Below are positions 1 through 7,993 of a stretch of 64,000 nucleotides of DNA, piece by piece; position 1 is the stretch's first letter; each line of letters opens with the position of its first letter. The stretch is from Endoryza sp044226045. GTDB lineage: Bacteria > Bacteroidota > Bacteroidia > Chitinophagales > Chitinophagaceae. The notes under the pieces were generated by a model. That model worked only from the letters and a program-made list of their open reading frames with translations, made no database searches and was not told the DNA's origin. Location of the stretch: positions 112,693 to 176,692 of the forward strand of contig JBGAHR010000002.1 of assembly GCA_044226045.1 (NCBI GenBank), written 5' to 3'. Position numbers and translations under genes: made by a program.

Positions 1-360
1 GCGTTTGCGGTCGCTTGCCTCAAAACTGCCCGCTGAAATCACTACCGCCGTCAGTTCGTTGGGCTCTTCTTTCATTACTATATTAATGGTGATGGTTCCT
101 CCGGCGAGGTTTACTTTCTGTTCCTGCAGTTTATACCCGATGGAAGTGTACAATAATATATGATCTCCTTTTTCCGTGGTTCGGAAACGATAATTACCGG
201 TAGAGTCTGATGTACCTCCATCATAACTGTCTTTTACAGCGATACTGGCGCCTGAGAGAGGCTTTCCTTTTTGATCCCTGATCTTTCCCGTAACGACCGT
301 TTGAGCGGAACCCATCAGAAAGGAAAGCAGCAGCAGCAGAATCGGTATAACCTTGAACAT
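1..360 (-). CDS. TonB-dependent receptor, N-terminal fragment
   Basis: Reading frame open from an ATG at 360 to the left edge of the window, so only about the first 120 residues are visible. A signal peptide ending near SAQ is followed by a carboxypeptidase-regulatory-like beta-sandwich: VVTGKIRDQKGKPLSGASI, then DSTGNYRF and IGYKLQEQKV. The segment NELTAVVISAG looks like the TonB box just before the plug. This order is the standard start of Bacteroidota outer-membrane TonB receptors. The substrate cannot be told, because plug and barrel lie outside the window. The gene faces away from the neighbouring T9SS gene's terminator, so it is transcribed from the 361-540 gap. Confidence 0.85.
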   Translation of the reverse strand, partial: MFKVIPILLLLLSFLMGSAQTVVTGKIRDQKGKPLSGASIAVKDSYDGGTSDSTGNYRFRTTEKGDHILLYTSIGYKLQEQKVNLAGGTITINIVMKEEPNELTAVVISAGSFEASDRKR

Positions 361-545
361 CTTTGTAAATTTATCTCAAAAATAAAGTAGTTTACAATAT
401 AAACCAAATAAAGTTTAGTGTTTTCGTAGAGAAGATAACTAATTGATTGTGTGTACTCGGTAAGAGGTTTGCGGTTGGCGGTTGGCGGTTGGCAGTTTGC
501 GGATGTTGGATTGGTAATTCGTATGATTCGAGTAATTCGCGTTAT
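361..545. other. Intergenic gap with a (GTTTGCG)-like repeat
   Basis: An AT-rich leader of the receptor gene at 361-460 is followed at 466-502 by five or so copies of a 7-nt unit (GCGGTTG / GCAGTTT). AATTCG words follow at 515-540. No gene is visible. Together with the repeats to 840, the gap of about 480 bases holds only a terminator and low-complexity arrays. Confidence 0.6.
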
Positions 546-578
546 AAAAAAAGAGCCCCCCTGTGGAAACAGGAGGGC
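545..578 (-). terminator. Rho-independent terminator of the first T9SS gene
   Basis: On the minus strand a stem of nine pairs (one mismatch, GGAA-type loop, arms at 556-564 and 569-577) runs into a T-rich tail at 546-552. It lies about 260 bases past the stop codon at 841, beyond a repeat array. The adjoining 578-608 block recurs next to two other hairpins at 2.6 and 3.0 kb. Confidence 0.75.
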
Positions 579-608
579 GTTTGTTGATCGTACCCTTTAA
601 AAAAATAT
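578..608. repeat. Conserved 30-nt terminator-adjacent block, copy 1
   Basis: The block reads CGTTTGTTGATCGTACCC followed by TTT and an A run. It is nearly identical at 2600-2631 and 3003-3034. In every case it sits between a terminator hairpin and the start of a (GCGAATTAK)n array, so terminator, block and array have been copied as a unit. Confidence 0.75.
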
Positions 609-612
609 TAAT

Positions 613-688
613 GCGAATTATGCGAATTATGCGAATTAGGCGAATTATGCGAATTAGGCGAATTAGGCGAATTAGGCGAATTAGGCGA
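613..688. repeat. 9-nt tandem array GCGAATTAK
   Basis: Eight consecutive 9-nt units, GCGAATTAT or GCGAATTAG, differ almost only at the last base. The array is followed at 687-722 by a CGCTGAGGGCGCAGAAGACG linker and then by the hexamer array. The same order recurs at 2266, 2631 and 3034. Confidence 0.9.
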
Positions 689-738
689 AACGCTGAGGGC
701 GCAGAAGACGCCGAATAAACTGTCGGGCTAACGCATTG

Positions 739-840
739 CTTTCTCTTTCCGTTTCTGTTTCTCTTTCTGTTTCTGTCTCCCTTTCCGTTTCACTTTCTTT
801 TTCTCTTTCTCAACCTCTTTCTGTTTCTCTTTCTGTTTCT
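739..840. repeat. Pyrimidine hexamer array (TTTCNS)n ending at a stop codon
   Basis: About seventeen hexamers of the type TTTCTC, TTTCCG and TTTCTG. The array ends immediately before the stop codon of the minus-strand T9SS gene at 841. In the mRNA it would be a purine-rich 3' untranslated tract directly after the stop. Confidence 0.9.
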
Positions 841-2172
841 CTACTTCGATTTTACAAATTGCTGGGTAATCGTTTCACCTTCTGCGCTGGCTCTTACAAT
901 ATAGGTGCCAGACAGCAGGGAGCTGATATCCATTACTTCGGTCTGACTGGCATTGGTTCTGGCTACTCTTTTTACGGTTTGTCCGCTTACGTTGAAAATA
1001 TCGTATTGAACCTTTTTGTCTTGCCAGGAGGATGGTATGGTCACCCGCACTTCATTAACCGCCGGGTTGGGATAAACCTGTATACTAAGTGACTTTGCTC
1101 CTTCTGTGAATTTCACCAGCCTGGTCTCTGAATAACGATACTTCTGATCCATGTCGATCATACGCAGGCGGTAGTACAGTATTCCTTTGGCAGCAGGCAG
1201 TGCATTATCCTGGTAAGAATATCTGCTTTCCAGCTCGGTGGTACCGTTGGCAAACACCATTGCGATATCCTTGTATTCGCTGCCATCGGTGCTTCTTTCG
1301 ATAACATAGGCGCTCAGGTTTTCTTCCCTGGACGAAACCCAGCTAAGCATTGGCTTCTTATTATCCAGTTTAACGGAGAACGACTTCAGTGTTACCGGAA
1401 GGCCAAGTTCTACAGGCTTCTGGTAGGTAAATGCTTTAAACCAGAAAGAATACATCCGGTCGGCAGCGCCGCTGGATCCTGTACTGTGTCCGCCGGTGCG
1501 GATACGCAAGGTATTGACTGTTTGATATGTTGTTGTAGCCATTACGCGGGTGGCCGAGGTGTCGATATTTGTATAGTTGGCAATCGGACCGTTAAACCGG
1601 GTTCCCACAACAGTGTTGACGCTGTTGATCATTTCCCAGATGCTGGCATACTGAAGCTGGGTATTGTTTTCGAGTGTGTAGGATTTCTGTCCATAGAAGC
1701 TTACCCACTCATTGATCTTGTCGGCATTGCCATCGATGTCGAGCGCGGTGATATTGAAAGCGCTTACATTGGCCGGTGAATTATTGCTGTTTACAAAACT
1801 GATAGTAAACTCCATCCACCAGTCGCTGGTACCCGATGGGGTGGTACCATTATTATAGGTAACCTGTGGCTGAAATGCTTTGTCGAATCCGGTTGTTGCC
1901 AGGTCGATGTCTACCAACTTCACCAATGCGTTTGACCGGCCGGTTATCTTAACCAATGCATTCACTCCAGCTGTCACATTCGTGAATTGGTAGATTGCAT
2001 TGTCTTGTCCGGCTTGTCCGGACTGTAAGGAGGGATTCTTAAATATGAGTTCCTGCTGAGCTTTGGCCTTTGGCAAGAGAGCTCCTAAAAAAACAAGGGT
2101 CACCAGACAGGCTTTACGAAGTGTTGCAAAGCCATTCTTTCTGTTGATACCAGGGTAAAATTGCTGTTTCAT
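841..2172 (-). CDS. Secreted protein with T9SS type A C-terminal domain (paralogue 1)
   Basis: 443 residues from the ATG at 2172. This start places the signal peptide (ALLPKAKAQ) about 40 residues in; an upstream ATG at 2205 only adds a non-hydrophobic extension. Residues 40-240 form an unrecognised domain with WWMEFTISF and DIDGNADKINEWVSFYG. A beta-sandwich follows (LPVTLKSFSVKLDNKKPMLS, then YVIERSTDGSEY), which is usual before the sorting domain. The last 80 residues (VYPNPAVNEVRVTIPS ... GTYIVRA ... QQFVKSK) are a type A T9SS signal, so the protein should be exported and anchored or released at the cell surface. It is clearly homologous to 3252-4610. The function is unknown. Confidence 0.85.
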   Translation of the reverse strand: MKQQFYPGINRKNGFATLRKACLVTLVFLGALLPKAKAQQELIFKNPSLQSGQAGQDNAIYQFTNVTAGVNALVKITGRSNALVKLVDIDLATTGFDKAFQPQVTYNNGTTPSGTSDWWMEFTISFVNSNNSPANVSAFNITALDIDGNADKINEWVSFYGQKSYTLENNTQLQYASIWEMINSVNTVVGTRFNGPIANYTNIDTSATRVMATTTYQTVNTLRIRTGGHSTGSSGAADRMYSFWFKAFTYQKPVELGLPVTLKSFSVKLDNKKPMLSWVSSREENLSAYVIERSTDGSEYKDIAMVFANGTTELESRYSYQDNALPAAKGILYYRLRMIDMDQKYRYSETRLVKFTEGAKSLSIQVYPNPAVNEVRVTIPSSWQDKKVQYDIFNVSGQTVKRVARTNASQTEVMDISSLLSGTYIVRASAEGETITQQFVKSK

Positions 2173-2265
2173 GATTAGTACGTTTAACTTTTTCAATTGG
2201 TACAATAGATGAAAGTTTACCGCAGGTAATTGGAGGCAATAACAAGAGGAATGGATTTATTTATA

Positions 2266-2556
2266 CGCGAATTATACGAATACACGAATTACTCGAATTA
2301 GGCGAATCGCTGAGGGCGCTGAAACACTGAATCACCGCTTACGCTGTCGCTACCGCTCTTTCACTTTCTCTTTCTGTTTCTTTTTTCGTTTCCCTTTCTG
2401 TTTCTCTTTCTGTTTCTCTTTCCCTTCTGTTTCTCTTTCCGCTCTCGCTCCCACTCACGCTCCGTTTAACGCTCCCGCTCCCACTCCCGCTCCGTTTAAC
2501 GCTCTCGCTCTCACTCCCGCTCCGTTTTCCGCTCCCGCTCTCGCTCCGTTCAACCC
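2266..2556. repeat. Composite repeat: 9-mer, CGCTGA linker, hexamers, CGCTCC units
   Basis: ACGAATTAY/GCGAATTAG words (2266-2305) are followed by a CGCTGAGGGCGCTGAA linker, then TTTCTC-type hexamers (about 2356-2440), then CGCTCCCGCTCC-type hexamers with CGTTTAA spacers to about 2555. The order is the same as at 613-840. The open frame on the minus strand through this stretch is only a translation of the repeat. Confidence 0.85.
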
Positions 2557-2570
2557 TCCCAGGGTTTTCA

Positions 2571-2600
2571 AAAATGGCCATCCCGTAGAAACGGGACGGC
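2571..2600 (-). terminator. Hairpin terminator, minus strand, distal copy
   Basis: ATCCCGTAGAAACGGGAC forms a short stem with a GAA loop. On the minus strand it runs into a T run at 2569-2574. It is the second of two nearly identical hairpins downstream of the T9SS gene at 3252-4610. Confidence 0.6.
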
Positions 2601-2756
2601 GTTTGTTGATCGTACCCTTTAAAAAATATTTACACGAATTATACGAATTATACGAATTAGGCGAATCGCTGAAAACGCTGAGGACGCTGAAAACACTGAA
2701 TGAATCACCGCTCTCGCTGTCGCTTACGCTCAGTCTACCGCATCCGCTTCTTCTGT
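2600..2756. repeat. Conserved block copy 2 plus 9-mer and CGCTGA repeats
   Basis: 2600-2631 repeats the 578-608 block. It is followed by ACGAATTAT/GCGAATTAG words, CGCTGAAAACGCTGAGGACG words and a short CGCTCTCGCTGTCGC stretch, ending near 2756. This is the same composite arrangement as at 578-840, but without the long hexamer array. Confidence 0.8.
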
Positions 2757-2970
2757 TTCTGCGCTTGTTTTGCGGCGAACAGTCGTTCGACTATAGACTT
2801 AAGCCCATAAATAAAAAACTAAGATTGTTACCTTTCATGAGGAAGAAATGGACAGGTGGTATTTGTGAGGATTGGAAGGAAGGAATACCATCAGGTTCAA
2901 TTATGAATAGCCTGCAATTTCATAAGGCATTTTCAATATGGCAGCTTGTTCACGCTGCCTGACCAAACCT
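2757..2970. other. Non-repetitive island between repeat arrays
   Basis: About 210 bases with ordinary base composition, flanked on both sides by repeat modules. A short open frame (from an ATG near 2837, about 40 codons) shows no recognisable motif. No homology can be claimed. It could be a remnant of a gene displaced when the T9SS cassette was duplicated. Confidence 0.4.
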
Positions 2971-2971
2971 G

Positions 2972-3003
2972 TAAAAAGAGTCATCCCGTAGAAACGGGAC
3001 GAC
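2972..3003 (-). terminator. Hairpin terminator, minus strand, proximal copy
   Basis: The stem GTC..CCCGT / ACGGG..GAC with an AGA loop is followed on the minus strand by a T run at 2973-2977. It is nearly identical to the hairpin at 2571-2600 and terminates the T9SS gene whose stop is at 3252. Confidence 0.65.
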
Positions 3004-3249
3004 GTTTGTTGATCGTACCCTTTAAAAAATATTTATGCGAATTAGGCGAATTATACGAATTGGGCGAAACGCTGAGGACGCTGAATACCCAGAGGACGCC
3101 GAATGAATCACCACTCCCGCTCCGTTTAACGCTCCCGCTCCGTTTGCCGCTCCCGCTCACGCTCTCGCTTCCACTCTCTCTTTCCCTTTCTCTTTCTGTT
3201 TCTCTTTCTCTTTCTCTTTCCCTTTCTGTTTCCCTTTCCGTTTCTCTTC
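3003..3249. repeat. Conserved block copy 3 and composite repeat ending at a stop codon
   Basis: The 3003-3034 block is followed by 9-mers (GCGAATTAG type), CGCTGAGGACGCTGAA words, CGCTCCCGCTCC hexamers and TTTCTC/TTTCCG hexamers. The array reaches to within a few bases of the stop codon of the gene at 3252. It repeats the module order of 578-840. Confidence 0.85.
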
Positions 3250-3251
3250 GA

Positions 3252-4610
3252 TTATTTCTTCACGATCCTTTGTGTTGCAGATTCGGTTCCGTTCGACACT
3301 TTCACTACATACATACCAGCTACCAGGCCATTCACATTGAGGGTTTCTGTTTGACCAGATCTGTTCACCGCTGCATGCTTAACCAATTGACCGTTGATAT
3401 TGAAAAGATCGATTGATACGTTCTGATTCTGCCAGGTTGCAGGTACTGTTACCCTAACTTCATTCACTACCGGATTGGGATACACTGATACTTTTACCTC
3501 TTCCTGCTTGTCGCCGATGCGAACCAGTCTGACTTCAGAGTATTGGAATTTTCCATCTAAATCTACCATTTTCAGTCTGTAGTAGAGTACCCCTTTTGTA
3601 TCTGTATTCAGCGCGTCGGAGTAACCATAATTTTGTTTTACGTCAGAGTTGCCGTTTGCAAATACCATTGCTACATCCTGGTAGCTTACACCGTTGCTGC
3701 TGCGTTCGATTACAAAGTGGCTCAGTTGCTTCTCTTTTCCGGTTACCCAGTTTACAGACACTTTCTTGTTGTTAACAGTTGTATTGAAATCGAGCAGCAC
3801 CAGGGGCAAGGTAAAATTGGCCGGTGTCTGATAAGTAAAGTTCTTAAAGTAGAAAGAATACATGCGGTCGGAAGCGCCATTGGCAGCTGATGCCACTCCA
3901 CCTGTGCGAACACGGAAGCTGTTACGGTTCTGAAAAGTAGCAGTAGTCATTACCTTGGTTCCGCCGGTGTCGATGTTTGCGTAGTTGTCAACAGGACCAT
4001 CGAAGCGTTTGCCGTCGAGAGTCAGCAATCCCGACAATGTTTCGAAAAGGTTGGAAACAGTCAGCAATGAGTTAAGTTCGAGTGTATAAGACTTCAACTC
4101 GTACAGGGAAACGAACTCATGCAGTTTATCGCCATTTCCGTCGATATCGATGGCTGAAAGTACAAACTGGTTTACAGTAGTGGCATTGGTCGTATTACGG
4201 TTAACGAAGCTGACCTCGAATTCCATCCACCACTCGGCAGCGCCGCCTGTATTTCCATTATTGTAAGAAACCTGTGGCTGCCAGGCTTTGTCCCATCCGG
4301 TATTCGTCAGATCGATACTCACCAGGCTAACGAGGCTGCTTGAACGCTGTTTGATCGTTACCAGTGCATCCACATCATTCGATACCTGCGCAAAACGATA
4401 TACGGCGCCGTCCTGACCAGCTACACCGGATACCAGGGTTGCATTTTTCCAAACCAGTTCAGGAATGTTGTTGTTATTATTGGTAGCAGACGCTGTGTAG
4501 AAGGCAAAAAGTGATACCAGCAAGGTGATCAGAATCCTGCGAAGAAGAGCAGGCTGGTATACGGGTATAGCAATAGCTTGAGGGCACAGGTACGTTTTCA
4601 TTTCTTTCAT
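3252..4610 (-). CDS. Secreted protein with T9SS type A C-terminal domain (paralogue 2)
   Basis: 452 residues from the ATG at 4610, or 449 from the in-frame ATG at 4601. The long N-region leads into a hydrophobic signal (ILITLLVSLFAFYTASA). The body matches the gene at 841-2172 almost throughout: WKNATLVSGVAGQDGAVYRF, WWMEFEVSFVNRN, DIDGNGDKLHEFVSLY, DRMYSFYFKNFTYQ. It ends in VYPNPVVNEVRVTVPATW ... GMYVVKVSNG ... TQRIVKK, a T9SS type A sorting domain. It is presumably surface-exposed; the role is unknown. The gene pair, together with its repeat-rich 3' regions, looks like a tandem cassette duplication. Confidence 0.85.
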   Translation of the reverse strand: MKEMKTYLCPQAIAIPVYQPALLRRILITLLVSLFAFYTASATNNNNNIPELVWKNATLVSGVAGQDGAVYRFAQVSNDVDALVTIKQRSSSLVSLVSIDLTNTGWDKAWQPQVSYNNGNTGGAAEWWMEFEVSFVNRNTTNATTVNQFVLSAIDIDGNGDKLHEFVSLYELKSYTLELNSLLTVSNLFETLSGLLTLDGKRFDGPVDNYANIDTGGTKVMTTATFQNRNSFRVRTGGVASAANGASDRMYSFYFKNFTYQTPANFTLPLVLLDFNTTVNNKKVSVNWVTGKEKQLSHFVIERSSNGVSYQDVAMVFANGNSDVKQNYGYSDALNTDTKGVLYYRLKMVDLDGKFQYSEVRLVRIGDKQEEVKVSVYPNPVVNEVRVTVPATWQNQNVSIDLFNINGQLVKHAAVNRSGQTETLNVNGLVAGMYVVKVSNGTESATQRIVKK

Positions 4611-4887
4611 TTTTAAGGGACAGATGCTGTACGTTGCGGCCCATAGGAAGCTGGAAGAGAACCAAGAATTTCTAAAGGAAGTTGGAGAAGTATCGGGAAT
4701 TAATTGAACTCACTTATTGGAGCTCTTCAGAGGAGATTCGGATCATTTTCGGTCAGTCGACCTGTTTTTTCGATCAATGTGTTGTTTTCATCGATCAACA
4801 GTACAAAGATTGCTTCTGAATTCCGTAGATGCAATAGTAATTCTACGATTTTTGATTTTTTTTTGAAAATTTCTGTGAGACAGGCAC
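4611..4887. other. Leader of the T9SS gene; no gene seen
   Basis: About 280 bases between the T9SS start and the atp terminator. The stretch is AT-rich with no convincing reading frame. It presumably holds the minus-strand promoter of the T9SS gene. A GCAATCTTTG word on the minus strand near 4804-4813 resembles a Bacteroidota -7 element but lacks the TA. Confidence 0.35.
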
Positions 4888-4924
4888 AAAAAAAGAAAGG
4901 AGACCTCTTGCGAGATCTCCTTTC
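4888..4924 (-). terminator. Terminator of the atp operon
   Basis: A strong stem at 4895-4924 (GAAAGGAGA with its complement TCTCCTTTC, interior CCTCTTGCGAGA) ends on the minus strand in a run of seven T at 4888-4894. It lies 25 bases after the atpA stop codon. This is why the operon is taken to end with atpA. Confidence 0.9.
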
Positions 4925-4948
4925 CGTTCATTTATAAGCTGTTACTTA

Positions 4949-6526
4949 TTATTTATACTGGGGGATGATGGTATTGGCCAGTTCCACCATTTTCTTCAGA
5001 CCGTCTTCGGGCAGGTTACCCTTCTTGAATTCAGCCATTACATCCGGAAGTTTGTTTTCCATTTCCATGAGGAAGTGTTCTTCAAACTCTTTCACCTTTT
5101 TCACAGCCACATTTTTCAACAGACCCTGCGTACCGAGGTAGATGATAGCTACCTGCTTTTCTACCGTAAACGGAGTGTACTGAGGTTGTTTCAGGATTTC
5201 CACGTTTCTGGCTCCTTTATCGATTACGTTCTTGGTAGCTGCGTCGAGGTCACCGCCGAATTTAGAGAAGGCTTCCAGCTCACGATAAAGAGCCTGGTCG
5301 AGTTTCAGTGTACCCGCCACCTTTTTCATCGACTTGATCTGCGCGTTACCACCCACACGGCTAACCGAGATACCCACGTTGATCGCCGGGCGGATACCTG
5401 AGTTAAACAGGTTACTTTCCAGGAAGATCTGACCATCGGTAATCGAGATCACGTTGGTGGGGATATAGGCAGATACGTCACCGGCCTGTGTTTCGATAAT
5501 AGGGAGGGCTGTCAAAGAACCGCCACCCTTTACTTTACTTTTCAAAGATTCAGGGAGGTCGTTCATGTTCTTGGCAACGTTATCATCGCTGATTACTTTG
5601 GCAGCGCGTTCGAGCAAACGACTGTGCAGGTAGAATACGTCACCAGGATAGGCTTCACGACCGGGTGGGCGACGAAGCAGGAGAGACACCTCACGATAGG
5701 CAACAGCCTGTTTGGAAAGGTCATCATAGATGATCAAAGCAGGACGTCCGGTATCGCGGAAATATTCACCGATCGCCGCGCCGGAGAACGGAGCATAGAA
5801 CTGAAGCGGAGCAGGATCAGAGGCAGATGCAGCTACAATGGTAGTATAGGGCATCGCGCCGTTATCCTCGAGGGTCTTCATAACTCCCGCGATAGTGGAA
5901 GCTTTCTGACCGATCGCTACATATATACAATATACCGGTTTACCGGCCTGGTAAAATTCTTTCTGGTTGATGATCGTGTCGATCGCGATGGCTGTTTTAC
6001 CAGTCTGGCGGTCGCCGATGATCAATTCACGCTGACCACGGCCAACGGGGATCATCGCGTCGATCGCTTTGATACCTGTTTGCAGGGGTTCTTTAACCGG
6101 CTCACGGAAGATTACACCGGGAGCTTTACGTTCCAGGGGCATTTCATACTTTTCGCCGGCGAGCGGTCCTTTACCATCGATGGGTTCACCCAGCGCGTTT
6201 ACTACGCGGCCGAGCATTCCTTCGCCTACATTGATAGAGGCGATCTTACCCGTACGACGAACTTTTGATCCTTCTTTGATATCGGTGCTTTCACCCATCA
6301 ATACCACACCCACGTTGTCTTCTTCCAGGTTGAGGGCGATTGCACGAACACCATTCTCGAATTCAACGAGCTCACCACTGCTCACGTTGTTCAGTCCGTA
6401 CACGCGGGCAATACCATCACCCACCTGCAATACGGTACCTACTTCTTCGAGATCGGCACCCGCATTAAAGTTGCTGAGCTGCTGGCGCAATATCGCCGAT
6501 ATCTCATCTGGTTTAATTTCTACCAT
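4949..6526 (-). CDS. atpA: F1Fo ATP synthase subunit alpha
   Basis: 525 residues, the normal length. It is the non-catalytic nucleotide-binding subunit of the F1 hexamer. The beta-barrel N-domain (VGDGIARVYGL), the P-loop GDRQTGKTA near residue 170, and the alpha signature PAINVGISVSRVGG are all present and intact. It is the last gene of atpB-E-F-H-A, 22 bases after atpH. In many Bacteroidota atpG follows atpA, but here a strong terminator follows, so gamma, beta and epsilon must be encoded elsewhere. Confidence 0.98.
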   Translation of the reverse strand: MVEIKPDEISAILRQQLSNFNAGADLEEVGTVLQVGDGIARVYGLNNVSSGELVEFENGVRAIALNLEEDNVGVVLMGESTDIKEGSKVRRTGKIASINVGEGMLGRVVNALGEPIDGKGPLAGEKYEMPLERKAPGVIFREPVKEPLQTGIKAIDAMIPVGRGQRELIIGDRQTGKTAIAIDTIINQKEFYQAGKPVYCIYVAIGQKASTIAGVMKTLEDNGAMPYTTIVAASASDPAPLQFYAPFSGAAIGEYFRDTGRPALIIYDDLSKQAVAYREVSLLLRRPPGREAYPGDVFYLHSRLLERAAKVISDDNVAKNMNDLPESLKSKVKGGGSLTALPIIETQAGDVSAYIPTNVISITDGQIFLESNLFNSGIRPAINVGISVSRVGGNAQIKSMKKVAGTLKLDQALYRELEAFSKFGGDLDAATKNVIDKGARNVEILKQPQYTPFTVEKQVAIIYLGTQGLLKNVAVKKVKEFEEHFLMEMENKLPDVMAEFKKGNLPEDGLKKMVELANTIIPQYK

Positions 6527-6548
6527 TGTTTATCTGTTTAAGTCGTTA

Positions 6549-7112
6549 TTATCTGATCTTGTAAATAAAGTCGTTGTTCAGGAACTGGCTTCTGACTTTG
6601 TTAAGGTCGTAAGCAATGCTGGCGTCTACCAGCTGGTCGCCAATTTGTAAAACAAATCCGCCGATGATATCCTGATCCACCTCTGTTTTCAGTTCAATAT
6701 TCTTCATCTGAGTCTGGCTCTTCACCTTTTCGATGATGGCCTGCCTGAGTTCTTCACTCGCCGGTGCAGCGGTGGTCAGCTTTACAGTATAAATCCCTTT
6801 TTGGGTTTTATACTGTTCGATGAAGGCCGTGCTGATTTCGGGGAGGTTTTCTTCCCTGCCTTTGTTCACCAGCAGACGGATGAACGCGTTCGTCATTTCA
6901 CCAGTTCTATCGCCGGTAACGGCCTTGATGATTGCCAGCTTTTTGTCGGCATGGATCACCGGGCTTTTCAGCAGGTTGGTAAAGTCCCGGCTGCTCTTGC
7001 AAAGTTCCTGCAGGTAAAGCATATCGCTATACACCTGTTCGAGCTGGTTCTTCTCGTTGGCTAAACCGATCAGGCTCTTGGCATATCTTCCGGCTAAACG
7101 GGGATTCGGCAT
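6549..7112 (-). CDS. atpH: F1Fo ATP synthase subunit delta
   Basis: 187 residues. It starts MPNPRLAGRYAKSLIGLA, the typical delta/OSCP N-terminus that contacts the top of alpha. It ends in the conserved region GGFVLQIGDQLVDASI, which binds the b stalk. Length and position between atpF and atpA are standard. The gap to atpF is 54 bases. Confidence 0.96.
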   Translation of the reverse strand: MPNPRLAGRYAKSLIGLANEKNQLEQVYSDMLYLQELCKSSRDFTNLLKSPVIHADKKLAIIKAVTGDRTGEMTNAFIRLLVNKGREENLPEISTAFIEQYKTQKGIYTVKLTTAAPASEELRQAIIEKVKSQTQMKNIELKTEVDQDIIGGFVLQIGDQLVDASIAYDLNKVRSQFLNNDFIYKIR

Positions 7113-7166
7113 GTTGTGTAAACTAATTTTTTATGATGGAAAGGATGATTGCTCACCCTTCTTCTC

Positions 7167-7679
7167 TTAATTCAGTTTGATTTCGTTTGAAAGCTGCTTG
7201 ATATAGTTCTCCTGTTCAGCCTTGCCCGACAGTTCGCGACGGAGCACCTTCTCGGAAACTTCAATAACAAGGTTCCCAACCTGGTTTTTCACATCGGTCA
7301 GTGCAGCCATTTTCTGAGCCTGGATAGCAGCCTGTGCATCCGCCACAATTTTGTTGGCTTCAATTTTAGCCTGTTCTTTGGCTTCATTGATGATGCGGTC
7401 TTTTGTTTCGCGGGCTTCTTTCAGCATCAGCGCTCTTTCTTCACGGGCTTTGGCCAGCAATGCTTCGTTCTCACTCTGCAACTGGGCCATCTCCGCTTTT
7501 ACGCGCTCGGCAGTTGCCAGCGAATCATTAATGGTTTGCTCCCTTTTCTTAACAGCGCCCAGAATCGGTTTCCAGGCATAACGTGCCAGCACAAACAGCA
7601 ACAACAGGAAAGAAAGGGTTGTCCAGACAATCAATCCAATGTCTGGTTTAATCAGCGGATTTATTTCGGCAAAAAACAT
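7167..7679 (-). CDS. atpF: F1Fo ATP synthase subunit b
   Basis: 170 residues. One N-terminal membrane helix (IGLIVWTTLSFLLLLFVLA) is followed by a long charged coiled coil rich in K, E and A, ending in GNLVIEVSEKVLRREL. It is the peripheral stalk. It is separated from atpE by 69 bases that contain a strong hairpin, so its expression may be lower than that of subunit c. Confidence 0.96.
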   Translation of the reverse strand: MFFAEINPLIKPDIGLIVWTTLSFLLLLFVLARYAWKPILGAVKKREQTINDSLATAERVKAEMAQLQSENEALLAKAREERALMLKEARETKDRIINEAKEQAKIEANKIVADAQAAIQAQKMAALTDVKNQVGNLVIEVSEKVLRRELSGKAEQENYIKQLSNEIKLN

Positions 7680-7706
7680 ATAAGTAATGTGTTTTAAATC
7701 TTTTTG

Positions 7707-7742
7707 AAAAAGCCCCTTTCGCCCTGTGCTGGGGGGCTTTTT
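7707..7742 (-). terminator. Hairpin between atpE and atpF, probably a partial terminator
   Basis: AAAAAGCCCC at 7707-7716 pairs with GGGGCTTTTT at 7733-7742. On the minus strand the 3' arm ends in TTTTT, so the structure has the form of a rho-independent terminator inside the operon. It lies between the c-subunit gene and the b-subunit gene. Since c is needed in 8-15 copies and b in two, partial termination or a 3'-end stabilising hairpin is plausible (inference). Confidence 0.7.
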
Positions 7743-7748
7743 GGTAAA

Positions 7749-7958
7749 TTAAGACAGCCCGAGGAAAGAGATAACGCAGGCAAACAGCGCAACCGCTTCA
7801 ACGAAAGCCGCTGCGATCAACATGTTTGTCTGGATCTGAGAAGCCATTTCCGGCTGACGTGCCATGCTCTCAAGAGCAGAAGCACCAATGCGTCCGATAC
7901 CGATACCTGCTCCGATAGCAGCCAAACCAGCACCAACTGCAGCAATAGTTCCTGTCAT
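7749..7958 (-). CDS. atpE: F1Fo ATP synthase subunit c
   Basis: 69 residues, two membrane helices joined by the polar loop ARQPE. The first helix has the glycine motif GAGIGIGRIG; the second has the ion-binding carboxylate Glu54 in AFVEAVALF. The positions that in sodium-type rings carry Gln (helix 1) and Ser (after the Glu) are Ile and Ala here, which indicates a proton-type ring. The hairpin downstream at 7707-7742 may help over-express this subunit. Confidence 0.96.
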   Translation of the reverse strand: MTGTIAAVGAGLAAIGAGIGIGRIGASALESMARQPEMASQIQTNMLIAAAFVEAVALFACVISFLGLS

Positions 7959-7993
7959 TTTTATTTGTTTTTATAAAGAAAAAAAGATGATTA

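Noticed and set aside
613..688. Possible CRISPR array
   Set aside because: The units are 9 nt and directly adjoining, with no unique spacers and no cas genes. The same holds for the other arrays.
736..1092. Plus-strand open frame rich in Leu-Ser repeats
   Set aside because: It is a translation of the TTTCTC hexamer array followed by the antisense of a T9SS gene.
2339..2581. Minus-strand open frame of Ser-Gly-Glu-Lys repeats
   Set aside because: It is a pure translation of CGCTCC/TTTCTC repeats, with no start context and no domain.
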